From Streptomyces sp. WZ-12 (lineage in GTDB: Bacteria; Actinomycetota; Actinomycetes; Streptomycetales; Streptomycetaceae), in NCBI RefSeq assembly GCF_028898845.1, contig NZ_CP118574.1, positions 4,561,001-4,625,000 on the forward strand: a stretch of DNA of 64,000 nt. Reading direction: 5' to 3'. Positions 1 through 10,332 of the stretch are shown here, in pieces. The notes below the pieces were generated by a model. It had not been told where the DNA came from. It did not search any database and saw only the letters and a program-made list of their open reading frames with translations. How positions within the stretch are numbered: position 1 is the first letter of the stretch; every line of letters starts with the position of its first letter. The position numbers and the translations under genes are program-made.

Positions 1-59
1 CCGCCCGGCGCCCGGCTCAGGCCGGCCCGTACGGCACTACGGAGCTTCGGGGGATCCAC

Positions 60-941
60 ATGAACAGCGCTCCGCACCTGCTGAACGAGGACCGCGCGGA
101 ATTCGCGCGGATCCTTGATGAGGCGCTGCGCACCGCCGCATACCGCCCGGACGACCGCACCGCCGCTGCCGCCGAACACCGGCTCAGCACCGAGCAGTTG
201 CGCGTGATGGCGCTCAGCGCTACCAGCGCGATCGCCGCCTGCGCGACGGCCGAATACCAGCGTTACATACAGCTGCGCGCCGAACTGCGCGCCCCCGCGC
301 CCACCGCGTACGGCGTGCGCGGTGGGAGTCCGTCAACGGACCGGTCATCCGACGAGGGCTGCGGACCGGACACCGCGGACGAACCGGCCGCCGATGCGGC
401 CGGCTTCGGCCTTGCGGCGATGGCCACCGTGCTCGTCCCGGTGCTCGCCGGGATCGCGGCCGTCCTCTTCCTCGTCATCGGCTATGTGCTGCGCGCCGTC
501 GACCCGGACCCGGCCGTCTCCCGACCGTTGGTCAGCGTCGGTTGGATCTTCGCGGTGCTGGCCGCCGCCGGCGCGCTGGTCGCCATGGGCTGCGTGCTCG
601 TCACCGCGCTGCGCAACGGCGCGTCCCGCGACACCGCGGCAGCGGAGCGCGCCGCCGCGCTGGACAGCGCGCACGGCGTCTGGCGGGAGGCCCTCCTGGA
701 GCGCGGGCTGCTGCCCTTCCTCCGCGAGGCGCTGGCCGACCCCTCAGCCGATCCGACGGATGACCCGGCCCGCTACGTCTCCCGCCCCCTGGAGGCCCCC
801 GAGCGCCGCACCCCCACCCTCGGCTACACCCGCCCGCGCTTCGCCAGCCCCGACAGCGGTGCCTCCTGGTCCGGCCCCCGCTACTCCCGCCCGGACTTCA
901 GCAGCCCGGACTACGGGGGGACGGACCAGCGGCCGGAGTAG
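60..941 (+). CDS. Two-TM membrane protein of unknown function
   Basis: This 293-residue protein is not recognised as a named family. A soluble N-terminal half of about 110 residues, rich in Ala and Arg and probably helical, is followed by two hydrophobic segments at about residues 117-146 and 158-184. The C-terminal tail (about residues 230-293) is rich in Pro, Ser, Tyr and Arg, with short repeats of the type Y-x-R-P-x-F. The layout suggests an inner-membrane protein with both ends in the cytoplasm; that topology is inferred. The ATG follows a weak GGGGG-type ribosome site. It converges on thiC across a strong hairpin, so the two are transcribed independently. Coding character matches the neighbours. 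Confidence 0.7.
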   Translation: MNSAPHLLNEDRAEFARILDEALRTAAYRPDDRTAAAAEHRLSTEQLRVMALSATSAIAACATAEYQRYIQLRAELRAPAPTAYGVRGGSPSTDRSSDEGCGPDTADEPAADAAGFGLAAMATVLVPVLAGIAAVLFLVIGYVLRAVDPDPAVSRPLVSVGWIFAVLAAAGALVAMGCVLVTALRNGASRDTAAAERAAALDSAHGVWREALLERGLLPFLREALADPSADPTDDPARYVSRPLEAPERRTPTLGYTRPRFASPDSGASWSGPRYSRPDFSSPDYGGTDQRPE

Positions 942-950
942 GCCGGAGCG

Positions 951-1020
951 CCGCGGGCCCGGAGCGGGCCGGCCGAAGACCACGCCACAGACGCGTCTTC
1001 GGGCCGGCCCCGGCCCGCGG
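951..1020. terminator. Bidirectional terminator between convergent genes
   Basis: A long inverted repeat pairs 966-979 with 996-1010 (one bulged C). It extends outward to pair 951-959 with 1012-1020. It lies between the 3' ends of the plus-strand membrane protein and the minus-strand thiC gene. No clear T run follows on either side, as is usual in high-GC actinobacteria. Confidence 0.65.
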
Positions 1021-1037
1021 TGCTCCCGCCGGCCCGC

Positions 1038-2955
<1,918 letters not shown>

Positions 2956-3035
2956 ATTGCAAAGGTGTCACCACGGTAGCGGCCGACGCGGCAGTGTGAA
3001 CAGGGGGCCCCACCGCTTCTTGCAATGATCGAGCG

Positions 3036-4361
3036 GTGAGCCCTCCCCAAGCCCCGCACGCCCCCGCCGCCCATACCCACACCCACAGCCACGGGCCCGC
3101 CGTTCCCGTCTCCCGGCATCTGCGCAAGGTCATCGCCGCCGTCCTGATCCCGTTCGCGGCCGCCGTCGCGGTCGGCCTGATCGTCCTCTGGCCCGGTGGC
3201 GCGCCACCGCACAAGCCGTCCGGCGTGGGCTTCGACCAGCCGACCGAGAGCGCCCGGGTCATCAAGGTCGAGGAGGTCAACTGCGCGGCGGTGCACGCCG
3301 AGCAGCAGCCGGGGCCCAGCACGCCGGGCGGGCAGCCGGCGGCCGGGGGAGCGGCCCGGGACAAGCCCTGCGAGCAGGCGACGGTCAAGGTGACCACGGG
3401 GCAGAACGCCGGCCGGACCTTCCAGACGGTGGTGACGCCGGACGCCTCGCGGCACTACACGACCGGGCAGGACGTGATCGTCTCGTACTCCCCCAAGGCG
3501 CCGAAGGAACTGCAGTACGCGGTGACCGACGTCGACCGCACCGTTCCGATGTGGGTGCTGGCCGCGCTCTTCGCCCTCGCAGTGGTGGCCATCGGACGGC
3601 TGCGAGGGGTGCTGGCGCTGGTCGCGCTGGCGGCCAGCTTCGGGCTGTTGACGGTGTTCATCCTGCCGGCGATCCTCCAGGGCTCCGATCCGCTGCTGGT
3701 GGCGATGGTCGGCGGCAGCGCCATCATGCTGATCGCGCTCTACATGTGCCACGGGCTGACGGCCCGCACGTCCGTGGCGGTGCTCGGCACGCTCGCCTCG
3801 CTGCTGCTCATCGGGCTGTTGGGCTCGGTGTTCATCAACTGGGCGCTGCTGACCGGCAATACGGACGACACCACCGGCCTGGTGCACGGGCTCTACCCGA
3901 ACATCGAGATCCGCGGTCTGCTGCTGGCGGGCGTCATCATCGGGTCGCTGGGCGTGCTCGACGATGTGACGGTCACCCAGACCGCCGCGGTGTGGGAGCT
4001 CAAGGACGCTGATCCGTCGGCGGGTTGGCGCAAGCTGTACGGGGCGGCGATGCGGATCGGGCGCGACCACATCGCCTCCGTGGTGAACACCCTGGTCATG
4101 GCCTACGCGGGCGCCGCGCTGCCGCTGCTCCTGCTGTTCTCGATCGCGCAGAGCAGCGTCGGCACGGTCGCCGGCAGTGAGGTGGTGGCGGAGGAGATCG
4201 TCCGCACGCTCGTGGGCAGCATCGGGCTGGTCGCGTCGGTGCCGGTGACCACCTTGCTGGCGGCCCTGGTGGTCTCGGCGGACCGTCCGGCGCCGGGCGG
4301 GGCGGGCGCCGGGGGACGGGGCGGGCGCCGGGCGGCGCGCGGGCGGCGCCGCAAGCACTGA
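3036..4361 (+). CDS. YibE/F-family integral membrane protein
   Basis: This 441-residue multi-pass membrane protein matches the YibE/YibF family, whose biochemical role is not established. The N terminus carries a His-rich run (HTHTHSH, about residues 13-19), possibly metal-binding. A membrane anchor follows at about 31-52, then an extracytoplasmic domain of about 110 residues with two Cys, and then seven or so hydrophobic segments from about residue 170. The conserved stretch GSLGVLDDVTVTQTA is present in the membrane core. The C terminus ends in a Gly/Arg-rich basic tail. The GTG start at 3036 is the only one that includes the His-rich head. It is transcribed away from thiC and converges on ssgA. 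Confidence 0.85.
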   Translation: MSPPQAPHAPAAHTHTHSHGPAVPVSRHLRKVIAAVLIPFAAAVAVGLIVLWPGGAPPHKPSGVGFDQPTESARVIKVEEVNCAAVHAEQQPGPSTPGGQPAAGGAARDKPCEQATVKVTTGQNAGRTFQTVVTPDASRHYTTGQDVIVSYSPKAPKELQYAVTDVDRTVPMWVLAALFALAVVAIGRLRGVLALVALAASFGLLTVFILPAILQGSDPLLVAMVGGSAIMLIALYMCHGLTARTSVAVLGTLASLLLIGLLGSVFINWALLTGNTDDTTGLVHGLYPNIEIRGLLLAGVIIGSLGVLDDVTVTQTAAVWELKDADPSAGWRKLYGAAMRIGRDHIASVVNTLVMAYAGAALPLLLLFSIAQSSVGTVAGSEVVAEEIVRTLVGSIGLVASVPVTTLLAALVVSADRPAPGGAGAGGRGGRRAARGRRRKH

Positions 4362-4490
4362 GCGGGCGATACGGGGGGCGAGGGGCGGGCGAAGTGGCGG
4401 GTGGGCAGCGGGCGTTGGGGGTTCCGGGCAGGGGCGACCGGCGTCCGGCCGGGCGCGGCAATGGTGGAGTGGTGGGCCGACGACCGGGGG

Positions 4491-4913
4491 TCAGCCGGCC
4501 GGGGCCTCCGCGAGGATCCGGTCCAGCGTGGCCTCCAGGGTGTCGCAGACCTCCTCCTTGCCGAGCGGAACGATGCGGTCCGTGCGGTCCAGGAAGGCGA
4601 TCAGCGGTGGCGCGCTGGCCCGGAACAGGGCGCGCTCCGAGCCGACTTGGAGGCTGATGTAGACATCGCTGAGTCGCTCGGGGGAGGCCGGCTCGACCCG
4701 CACGTCCCCCTCGCCGGCCGGGTGGTTCAGCCCGTCCAGCAGCAGTTCACGGCCGAAGACCCAGGTCACGGGCGCATCGCCGGGAAGGTCGAAGGTGAGC
4801 CGGACGGCGTAGGGGTCGCCGCTGTCGAAATCCAATTCCACCGGGATCCGGAAGGAGAGCTCCTCCGAGACGAGGAAGCTCATGATCACTTCTGCCTGAA
4901 CCGTGTCGTTCAT
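4491..4913 (-). CDS. ssgA: Sporulation and cell-division activator SsgA
   Basis: SsgA-like proteins occur in morphologically complex actinomycetes. SsgA marks sites of septation and branching and helps switch hyphae to sporulation. The product (140 residues from the chosen start) carries the SsgA signature throughout, including MSFLVSEELSFRIPVEL, LPGDAPVTWVFGRELLLDGL and FLDRTDRIVPLG. The ATG at 4913 gives a short V-Q-A-E-V lead before MSFLV; starts at 4979 and 4883 are also open. It lies 104 bp downstream of ssgR in the same orientation. That pairing, with SsgR activating ssgA, is established in S. coelicolor, and I infer the same here. Confidence 0.95.
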   Translation of the reverse strand: MNDTVQAEVIMSFLVSEELSFRIPVELDFDSGDPYAVRLTFDLPGDAPVTWVFGRELLLDGLNHPAGEGDVRVEPASPERLSDVYISLQVGSERALFRASAPPLIAFLDRTDRIVPLGKEEVCDTLEATLDRILAEAPAG

Positions 4914-5017
4914 CAACCACTGCCCCGCACTTGATCGGAGATGGCCGGGAATCATCCCCTGAAGCCCTATTGACGCCATCGTCGGTCACGTGCAGGCAGA
5001 TCACAAGGAGTGAGTTT

Positions 5018-5800
5018 TCAGATACTGATAGAGAAGGCGAGTGTCGTTAGTACCGTCTCCGCCATTTTCCGTAGTCGGTTCGTAACTGTTTGCAATCGGT
5101 GCACTTCCGTCGCAGGAAGAGAAACCGCCAGGGTCGCGGCGGCCGAGCCGACGCGAATGGGGATCGCCGAGCACACCGTGCCCAAGGCATATTCCTGGCG
5201 ATCGTAGGCGACTTGACCGCGACGCACCGTAGCCAGCCGATTCAGCAGATCGCCCTCGGAACGCACCGAAAAGGGCGTTATCGACTGCACGGGATAGCGC
5301 GACAGATGTTCTTTCCTGGTCGCCTCGTCGAGCTGCGCCAGCAGGCACTGCCCGATCGCATGGGTGTGTGCGGTGGAGCGGAAGTCGACCCATTCCTCGA
5401 CGGGTGGTCGCGCCGGGTCGTCGGTTATCGCCACCACCTCGATCTCCCCCTCGCGGTAGACGGCGAAGTAGACGGCGGCGCCGAGTTCACGGCCCGCGTC
5501 GGCCAGGGCGTCGGCCAACTCGCGACGGCGGCGCCGCCGCGCCCCCGCCTGACCGAGGGACTCGGCACCCTCGCCGATCACGAACACGCCGTTCTGCCGG
5601 CGCAGATAGCCCTCGTGGGTCAGCGTCCGCAGCAGGTGATACGTGGTGGGCAGCGGTAGTTGGGCCTCTCTGGCCAACTGCTTGGCGGGCGCGCCGCCGG
5701 AGTGTGCGGCCACCGCCTCCAGGAGTCGCAACGCCCGCTGCACCGACCCGATCAGGGTGGGGTGCGAGCCGGATTCGCCGTTGTCGATCACCAACGCCAA
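5018..5800 (-). CDS. ssgR: IclR-family regulator SsgR
   Basis: This 260-residue protein has an N-terminal winged helix-turn-helix at about residues 15-70 (VQRALRLLEAV ... LPTTYHLLRTL) and a C-terminal IclR ligand-binding domain at about 80-255, ending in SAIPIRVG and a dimer helix. Family and position directly upstream of ssgA identify it as SsgR, the direct activator of ssgA in Streptomyces. It differs from metabolic IclR proteins in standing next to a developmental gene. The ATG at 5800 gives the family length. The upstream gap contains a near-palindrome (5911-5935) that could be an operator. Confidence 0.93.
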   Translation of the reverse strand: MALVIDNGESGSHPTLIGSVQRALRLLEAVAAHSGGAPAKQLAREAQLPLPTTYHLLRTLTHEGYLRRQNGVFVIGEGAESLGQAGARRRRRRELADALADAGRELGAAVYFAVYREGEIEVVAITDDPARPPVEEWVDFRSTAHTHAIGQCLLAQLDEATRKEHLSRYPVQSITPFSVRSEGDLLNRLATVRRGQVAYDRQEYALGTVCSAIPIRVGSAAATLAVSLPATEVHRLQTVTNRLRKMAETVLTTLAFSISI

Positions 5801-5910
5801 CCCCCAGGTCCGAGCGCCATGGTCCCCGCGGCCCCGGCCACGGGACCCGCTCCCGCGACCGCGCGTCTCCCAGGACGTCCGCCCCGACGCCCAGCCCGAT
5901 CGCTCGGTGC

Positions 5911-5935
5911 TTTCCGGAACGTCAACGTCCGGAAG
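5911..5935. promoter_or_regulatory. Inverted repeat upstream of ssgR, possible operator
   Basis: The arms TTTCCGGAACGT and ACGTCCGGAAG face each other with one mismatched position, about 110 bp before the ssgR start. Position and symmetry suit a dimeric regulator, perhaps SsgR itself; this is inference. Confidence 0.35.
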
Positions 5936-6169
5936 ACGCCTGCGATCTGCACTTTAGCCCGGCCGGTCCACAACGGGAGCCGAAAGTCCGGGAGTTACCC
6001 CTGGGGCGACTGCCGCCCCGATGCCACTGACCTCACGGAGCGTCGCGCGCACTCATGGTGAACAGGCGCGACGCCCGGCGCACCGAACGCGCCGGGACGG
6101 CCGGCGACCGGCTTTCCGATCCGCGTTCGACCCCGTCGCGGGAGTGTCGTCCCGGGCCCGGAACGCCGG

Positions 6170-6199
6170 ACGCCCCGCCCCGGGAGGGGGCAGGGCGTC
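6170..6199 (-). terminator. GC-rich hairpin after the DUF5326-like gene
   Basis: ACGCCC at 6170 pairs with GGGCGT at 6194-6199, with an inner C/G stem around a GGGA turn. It lies 45 bp past the stop of the minus-strand gene ending at 6244. No U tract was seen. Confidence 0.4.
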
Positions 6200-6243
6200 G
6201 TCGGACGGTGGGGGCCGGACGGTACCGGTCGCTCGGGCTCGGC

Positions 6244-6471
6244 CTACCAGTCGCTCTTCGACGAGGACGAGGACGAGGAACCGGTGAACCTGCGCACCAG
6301 ATAGATGACACCGGCGATCAGGGCCGCCGCGACCAGCACCTTGAAGAGCAGGCCGATCAGGAAGCCGAGTGCGGTGGTGATCAGTCCGCCGAAGACGACG
6401 ATCAGGATGACGGGCACCACGACCCAGGTGACCCACCACGGAAGCCCTGCGAGTATCCCCTTACCAGCCAC
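6244..6471 (-). CDS. Small two-TM membrane protein, DUF5326-like
   Basis: This 75-residue peptide begins MAGKGILAGLPWW, has two adjacent hydrophobic helices (about residues 11-35 and 38-60, joined by a Gly-rich turn), then a basic patch YLVRRF and a Ser-rich tail ending KSDW. The pattern matches the short actinobacterial family I know as DUF5326; its function is unknown. The small size, membrane pair and strongly biased codons support a real gene. It stands alone, with the cupin gene 200 bp upstream on the same strand. Confidence 0.75.
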   Translation of the reverse strand: MAGKGILAGLPWWVTWVVVPVILIVVFGGLITTALGFLIGLLFKVLVAAALIAGVIYLVRRFTGSSSSSSSKSDW

Positions 6472-6674
6472 TGCTCTGCCCTACTTTCTGTCGGTCGCGC
6501 TCTTGTCGGTCTCTGCCGTCCGGTGGCACCGTCCGCGTACGTTTCGCGTCTATCGCGCCGCGTCTCCGGTTCCCCCTGTACATCAACGATGCTAGGGCGC
6601 CGAGGGCCTCCGTGGGGGCCCGACAGCCCCGGCTCGTCCCTGAGCCGACCCCTACGGGTTCCGGGGGTCGGGTC

Positions 6675-6992
6675 TCAGCTTTCGGGCGGAGAGAAGACCA
6701 CCACGACCCGGAGGTCCTCGCTGATGTGGTGGAACTTGTGGGGCACTCCGGCGGGCACGTAGACGATGCTGCCGCGGGCCACCGACTCCGTCTCCGTCCC
6801 CACCGTGATCGCCGCGCGGCCGCTCACCACCATGTACACCTCGTCCTGGCGGTGCGGCTGCTGCGGATCGACGCCACCGGCGTCCAGTGCGTAGAGCCCC
6901 ACCGACATATTGCGCTCCCGGAGGAACTGGAGATACGCGCCGTCGTTCGCGACCCGTTCCGCTTCCAGTTCATCCAGTCGGAAAGCCTTCAT
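6675..6992 (-). CDS. Single-domain cupin protein
   Basis: A 105-residue cytoplasmic protein that is nearly all one cupin barrel. Motif 1 is seen at about residues 46-64 (PHRQDEVYMVVSGRAAITV), motif 2 at about 79-91 (VPAGVPHKFHHI). The His, Gln and Glu of motif 1 and the His of motif 2 could bind one metal ion. The start at MKAFRLDEL gives a compact domain; longer upstream starts would run antisense through the next gene and are rejected. The substrate cannot be told. It is divergent from the holin-family gene, with 48 bp between starts, so the two may share a control region. Confidence 0.85.
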   Translation of the reverse strand: MKAFRLDELEAERVANDGAYLQFLRERNMSVGLYALDAGGVDPQQPHRQDEVYMVVSGRAAITVGTETESVARGSIVYVPAGVPHKFHHISEDLRVVVVFSPPES

Positions 6993-7040
6993 GCCGTTCG
7001 CACCTCTCACCGGTCTGCTGTCGTCTGCGACGATCTCACC

Positions 7041-7418
7041 ATGAAGCATTTCCTGGTCAAGACGCTCGCCAATGCCGCGGCACTGGCCGTGGCCATCTGG
7101 CTCCTCAAAGGCATCACGCTCACCGGTGAGAACACCGGCCGCAAGGTGCTCACACTGGTTCTCGTGGCGCTGATCTTCGGACTGGTCAACTTCCTGGTGA
7201 AGCCCGTGGTGAAGGTGCTCTCCTTCCCCCTCTTCATCCTCACGCTCGGCCTGATCACACTGGTCGTGAACGCCCTGATGCTGTTGCTGACCTCCTGGCT
7301 CGCCGGCAAGGTCAACCTCGCCTTCCATGTGGACGGCTTCTGGACGGCACTGCTCGGCGGCGTGATCGTCTCCATCGTCTCCTGGGCGATGCACGTGCTC
7401 CTCCCCGACAAGGACTGA
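7041..7418 (+). CDS. Phage-holin-family (4-TM) membrane protein
   Basis: This 125-residue protein has four hydrophobic segments (about residues 7-24, 35-55, 58-85, 98-120) with the conserved loop NFLVKPVVKVLSFPL. It matches the 4-TM holin-like family common in actinobacteria (Pfam 'Mycobacterial 4 TMS phage holin'). There is no lysis cassette nearby, so a housekeeping membrane role is likelier than phage lysis. The ATG at 7041 begins MKHFLVKTLANAAALAVAIW. The stop at 7418 is 3 bp before the phosphatase start, so the two are probably cotranscribed. Confidence 0.88.
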   Translation: MKHFLVKTLANAAALAVAIWLLKGITLTGENTGRKVLTLVLVALIFGLVNFLVKPVVKVLSFPLFILTLGLITLVVNALMLLLTSWLAGKVNLAFHVDGFWTALLGGVIVSIVSWAMHVLLPDKD

Positions 7419-7421
7419 CGC

Positions 7422-7988
7422 TTGACCACCCCGTACCGCGTCTGCTTCGTCTGCACCGGCAACATATGCCGCTCGCCGATGGCCGAGTCCGTCTTCCGCG
7501 CCCGCATCGCGGAAGACGGGCTCGACGCGCTCGTCGAGATCGACAGCGCCGGCACCGGCGGCTGGCACGAGGGCGAAGCAGCCGACCCCCGCACCCGCGA
7601 CGTGCTGCGCACCGGCGGCTATCCGTCCGCGCACACCGCCCGCCAGTTCCGCGCCTCCTGGTTCGCCCGCCGCGATCTGGTGATCGCGCTCGACTCGGGC
7701 CATCTGCGCGAGCTGCGCCGGCTGGCCCCCACCGCCGAGGACGCCGCCAAGGTCCACCTGCTGCGCGCCTACAGTTGCGGCACCGGCCCGTCCGCCGGGC
7801 CCGCGGACCTCGACGTGCCGGACCCGTACTACGGCGGCCCCGCCGGCTTCGCGGCGTGCCTGGAGATGGTCGAAGCGGCCTGCGACGGCCTCCTGGAGGC
7901 GGTCCGGGCCGAGGTCACCTCCGGTGCTCCGGGCCCCGCCGTGCCACGACCGGGTCTGCACCACCCGCCCCGCAAGGAAAGCGCATGA
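7422..7988 (+). CDS. Low-molecular-weight protein tyrosine phosphatase
   Basis: A 188-residue LMW-PTP. The P-loop C-x5-R is at residues 11-17 (CTGNICR), followed by S-P-M-A-E. The general acid pair lies at D131/D134 in DVPDPYYGG. All catalytic residues are present, so it should hydrolyse phosphotyrosine or related phosphoesters in the cytoplasm. The start is TTG at 7422, 3 bp past the previous stop; translational coupling fits this weak start. The extended C terminus past residue 160 is disordered. The next gene begins 22 bp later, so 7041-9135 looks like one operon. Confidence 0.93.
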   Translation: MTTPYRVCFVCTGNICRSPMAESVFRARIAEDGLDALVEIDSAGTGGWHEGEAADPRTRDVLRTGGYPSAHTARQFRASWFARRDLVIALDSGHLRELRRLAPTAEDAAKVHLLRAYSCGTGPSAGPADLDVPDPYYGGPAGFAACLEMVEAACDGLLEAVRAEVTSGAPGPAVPRPGLHHPPRKESA

Positions 7989-8010
7989 CGGCGCACCCCG
8001 AGGAGAGCGC

Positions 8011-9135
8011 ATGACGGCAGACGGCACCCGCGCGGTCCGGGCCGGGCTCCCGGAGCCTGCGGCCCACGAACCGGCCCTCCCCGGCCCGGTGTTCGCCGCC
8101 CACTTCCACCTCCCCGGCGAGGCCACCGGCCCGTATACGTACGGCCGCGACACCAACCCCACCTGGACCCGGCTGGAAGCCGCCGTCGGCGAGCTGGAAT
8201 CGCCGGACGAGGCCGCGCACACCGTCACCTTCGCCTCCGGGATGGCGGCGATCAGCGCCGTGCTCTTCTCCCAACTGCGCACCGGCGACGCGGTGGTGCT
8301 CCCGGACGACGGCTACCAGCTCCTGCCCGCGGTCCGCACCCGTCTGGAGAGCTACGGCATCGAGGTCCGCACGGCGCCCACCGCCGACGACGCCCAACTC
8401 GACGTCCTCGACGGCGCCCGGCTGTTGTGGATCGAGACGCCCTCCAACCCGGGCCTCGACGTCTGCGACATCCGACGGCTGGCCGACGCCGCGCACGCCC
8501 GCGGCGCGCTGGTCGCCGTGGACAACACCCTCGCCACCCCGCTCGGCCAGCGCCCGTTGGACCTCGGCGCGGACTTCTCGGTCGCCAGCGGCACCAAGGC
8601 CCTGACCGGCCACGGCGATCTGCTGCTGGGGTACGCCAGCACCCGCGACGCGGCGCTGGCCGACGGCGTCCGGCTGTGGCGCAAGACGGTCGGCGCGATC
8701 CCCGGCCCGATGGAGAGCTGGCTCGCGCACCGCTCGCTCGCCACCCTGGCCCTGCGCGTCCGCCAACAGGCCGAGGGGGCACTGGCGTTGGCCACCGCGC
8801 TGACCGCCCGCCCCGAGGTCACCGGGGTGCGCCACCCCGGCCTGCCGTCGGACCCGTCCCATGCCCTCGCGGTCCGGCAGATGCGCCCCGGCCGCTTCGG
8901 CTGCGTGGTCTCCTTCGTCCTCCCGGACCGGGCGTACGCGGAGCGGTTCCTGGCCGCGCTGACGCTGGTGGACAACGCGACCAGCTTCGGCGGCGTGCGC
9001 TCCACCGCCGAACGCCGGGCCCGTTGGGGCGGCGACGACGTGCCGGAGGGCTTCATCCGGCTCTCCGTCGGCATCGAGGAGCCGCAGGACCTGATAGCCG
9101 ATGTGCGGCGGGCGTTGGACGCGGCGAGGCCGTAG
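8011..9135 (+). CDS. Cystathionine gamma-lyase/synthase family PLP enzyme
   Basis: This 374-residue protein belongs to the Cys/Met metabolism PLP family. Visible marks are FASGMAAI (phosphate-binding region, about 75-82), WIETPSNPGLD (140-150), VDNTLATP (170-177, with D171 contacting the pyridine nitrogen) and the Schiff-base Lys K196 in SGTKALTGH. It would cleave cystathionine to cysteine, or act as a related gamma-lyase; substrate cannot be fixed from sequence. The ATG at 8011 follows a GGAG 6-9 bases upstream. The upstream alternative reads through the phosphatase 3' end and is unlikely. It ends 110 bp before a parS site. Confidence 0.9.
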   Translation: MTADGTRAVRAGLPEPAAHEPALPGPVFAAHFHLPGEATGPYTYGRDTNPTWTRLEAAVGELESPDEAAHTVTFASGMAAISAVLFSQLRTGDAVVLPDDGYQLLPAVRTRLESYGIEVRTAPTADDAQLDVLDGARLLWIETPSNPGLDVCDIRRLADAAHARGALVAVDNTLATPLGQRPLDLGADFSVASGTKALTGHGDLLLGYASTRDAALADGVRLWRKTVGAIPGPMESWLAHRSLATLALRVRQQAEGALALATALTARPEVTGVRHPGLPSDPSHALAVRQMRPGRFGCVVSFVLPDRAYAERFLAALTLVDNATSFGGVRSTAERRARWGGDDVPEGFIRLSVGIEEPQDLIADVRRALDAARP

Positions 9136-9223
9136 TGCCGCGCCGGGCCGGGCCGGGCGAACGGGCACGTCCTGCGCGCGGTCCGGCAGCACCCTGCCGG
9201 CCTGCGGCTCCCGTGGATCCGGT

Positions 9224-9255
9224 CCGGACGTTTCACGGGCCGGATGTTTCACGTG
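9224..9255 (+). repeat. Tandem 16-bp direct repeat carrying a parS half-site
   Basis: Two adjacent 16-mers, CCGGACGTTTCACGGG (9224-9239) and CCGGATGTTTCACGTG (9240-9255), differ at only two positions. The second runs into the perfect parS at 9246; the first contains a parS left half (GTTTCAC) whose right half is lost. Confidence 0.7.
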
Positions 9256-9259
9256 AAAC
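9246..9259. other. parS site (perfect)
   Basis: Perfect GTTTCACGTGAAAC in the 246-bp gap between the gamma-lyase and LysR genes. It has no extended palindrome but adjoins a degenerate tandem copy. Confidence 0.93.
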
Positions 9260-9381
9260 GAACCGCTTCAACAAGGCTAGTTGACTCAGCGTCAGTGTCC
9301 AATCACGCTAGCGACACAGCCCTATCGACAAATTTATAGTTGCCCCGCGACCAGGCTTCTGAGGGGCGCAGGAGGTACGCG

Positions 9382-10278
9382 ATGGATCTGGCCCTGCTGC
9401 GTACCTTCGTCACGGTCCACCGGGCCGGCTCGTTCACCCGGGCCGCCGCGCTCCTCGGACTCTCCCAGCCCGCGGTGACCAGCCAAATACGCACGCTGGA
9501 GCGCCAGTTGGGGCGCCCCCTCTTCGTCCGTTGCGCCCGTGGCGTCACCGCCACCACCTTCGGCGACGAACTCGCCCACAAGGTCGCGCCCCACCTCGAC
9601 GCCCTCACCGAGATCACCGAGGCGGGCCTGGACCAGGACTCCACCACCCGCACCCTCCACCTCGGCGGTCCCCCGGAGTTCACCGCCGAGCGCGCGTTAC
9701 CCGCGCTGAGCCCGCTGGTCTCCCAGGGCCTGTCCATACGCACCGCCTACGGCGCCGCCGACGAACTGCTGAACGGCCTGGCCGCCGGCCACCACGACCT
9801 GACCGTCACCACCACCCGACCGCGCGGCGGGCTGCTCACCGCCACCCCGCTCTGCGACGAGGAACACGTACTGGTCGCCGCGCCCCGCTGGGCGACCCGA
9901 CTGGGCGGCCCCGGCGTGGTCCAGGCCGGCGGCGTCCGCGTGCTCGACCCCGTCCCGCTGGTCGAGGTCCACGAGAGCCTGCCGCTGATCGCCCGCTACT
10001 GGGCCGCCATCTTCGACGCCAAGCCCACCGCCTCCGCCGCGGTCGTCGTCGACGATCTGCGGGCGGTACTGTCCTGCGTCGCGGCGGGCGCGGGGCTGGC
10101 CGTCCTGCCCCGCTACCTGTGCGTCGAGGCGCTGGACAGCGGCGCGGTGATCGCCCTCCTCGACCCGCCGGTGCCGCCGCTGCGCACCTACTTCCTGGCC
10201 GTGCGGACCGGGACGCTGGGCCTGCCGCACATCGCGCGGGCGCACGAGTGGCTGCTGCGGACCGCGGCCGACTGGTGA
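9382..10278 (+). CDS. LysR-family transcriptional regulator
   Basis: A 298-residue LysR-type regulator. The N-terminal winged HTH covers about residues 1-60 (LLRTFVTVHRAGSFTRAAA, then SQPAVTSQIRTLERQLG), followed by the linker helix and a periplasmic-binding-like effector domain to the C terminus. The ATG at 9382 is fixed by GGAGG at 9371-9375. No divergent target gene adjoins it, so its regulon is not obvious; autoregulation through the AT-richer stretch at 9275-9345 is possible. It may instead act on the Nudix gene 54 bp downstream. Confidence 0.93.
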   Translation: MDLALLRTFVTVHRAGSFTRAAALLGLSQPAVTSQIRTLERQLGRPLFVRCARGVTATTFGDELAHKVAPHLDALTEITEAGLDQDSTTRTLHLGGPPEFTAERALPALSPLVSQGLSIRTAYGAADELLNGLAAGHHDLTVTTTRPRGGLLTATPLCDEEHVLVAAPRWATRLGGPGVVQAGGVRVLDPVPLVEVHESLPLIARYWAAIFDAKPTASAAVVVDDLRAVLSCVAAGAGLAVLPRYLCVEALDSGAVIALLDPPVPPLRTYFLAVRTGTLGLPHIARAHEWLLRTAADW

Positions 10279-10332
10279 CGTGAGCCGTGGGACGGGGGTT
10301 TCGCCCCGGCTCGACTGCGGCATCTGTCCCCT

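Larger units (their letters stand above)
5801..6243. other. Intergenic region between ssgR and a DUF5326-like gene
   Basis: A 443-bp stretch with no gene I can support; open frames here are short and lack family features. It should hold the ssgR promoter at its left end. It contains the inverted repeat at 5911-5935 and, at its right end, a GC-rich hairpin (6170-6199) that may end the minus-strand gene to the right. Confidence 0.6.

Noticed and set aside
7041..7418. Prophage remnant suggested by the holin-family protein
   Set aside because: No lysin, structural, integrase or att-like features nearby; the 4-TM family is widespread as a chromosomal gene.
6675..8282. 535-codon minus-strand frame
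   Set aside because: Only the last 105 codons (cupin) show a domain; the rest is antisense to the phosphatase and gamma-lyase genes.
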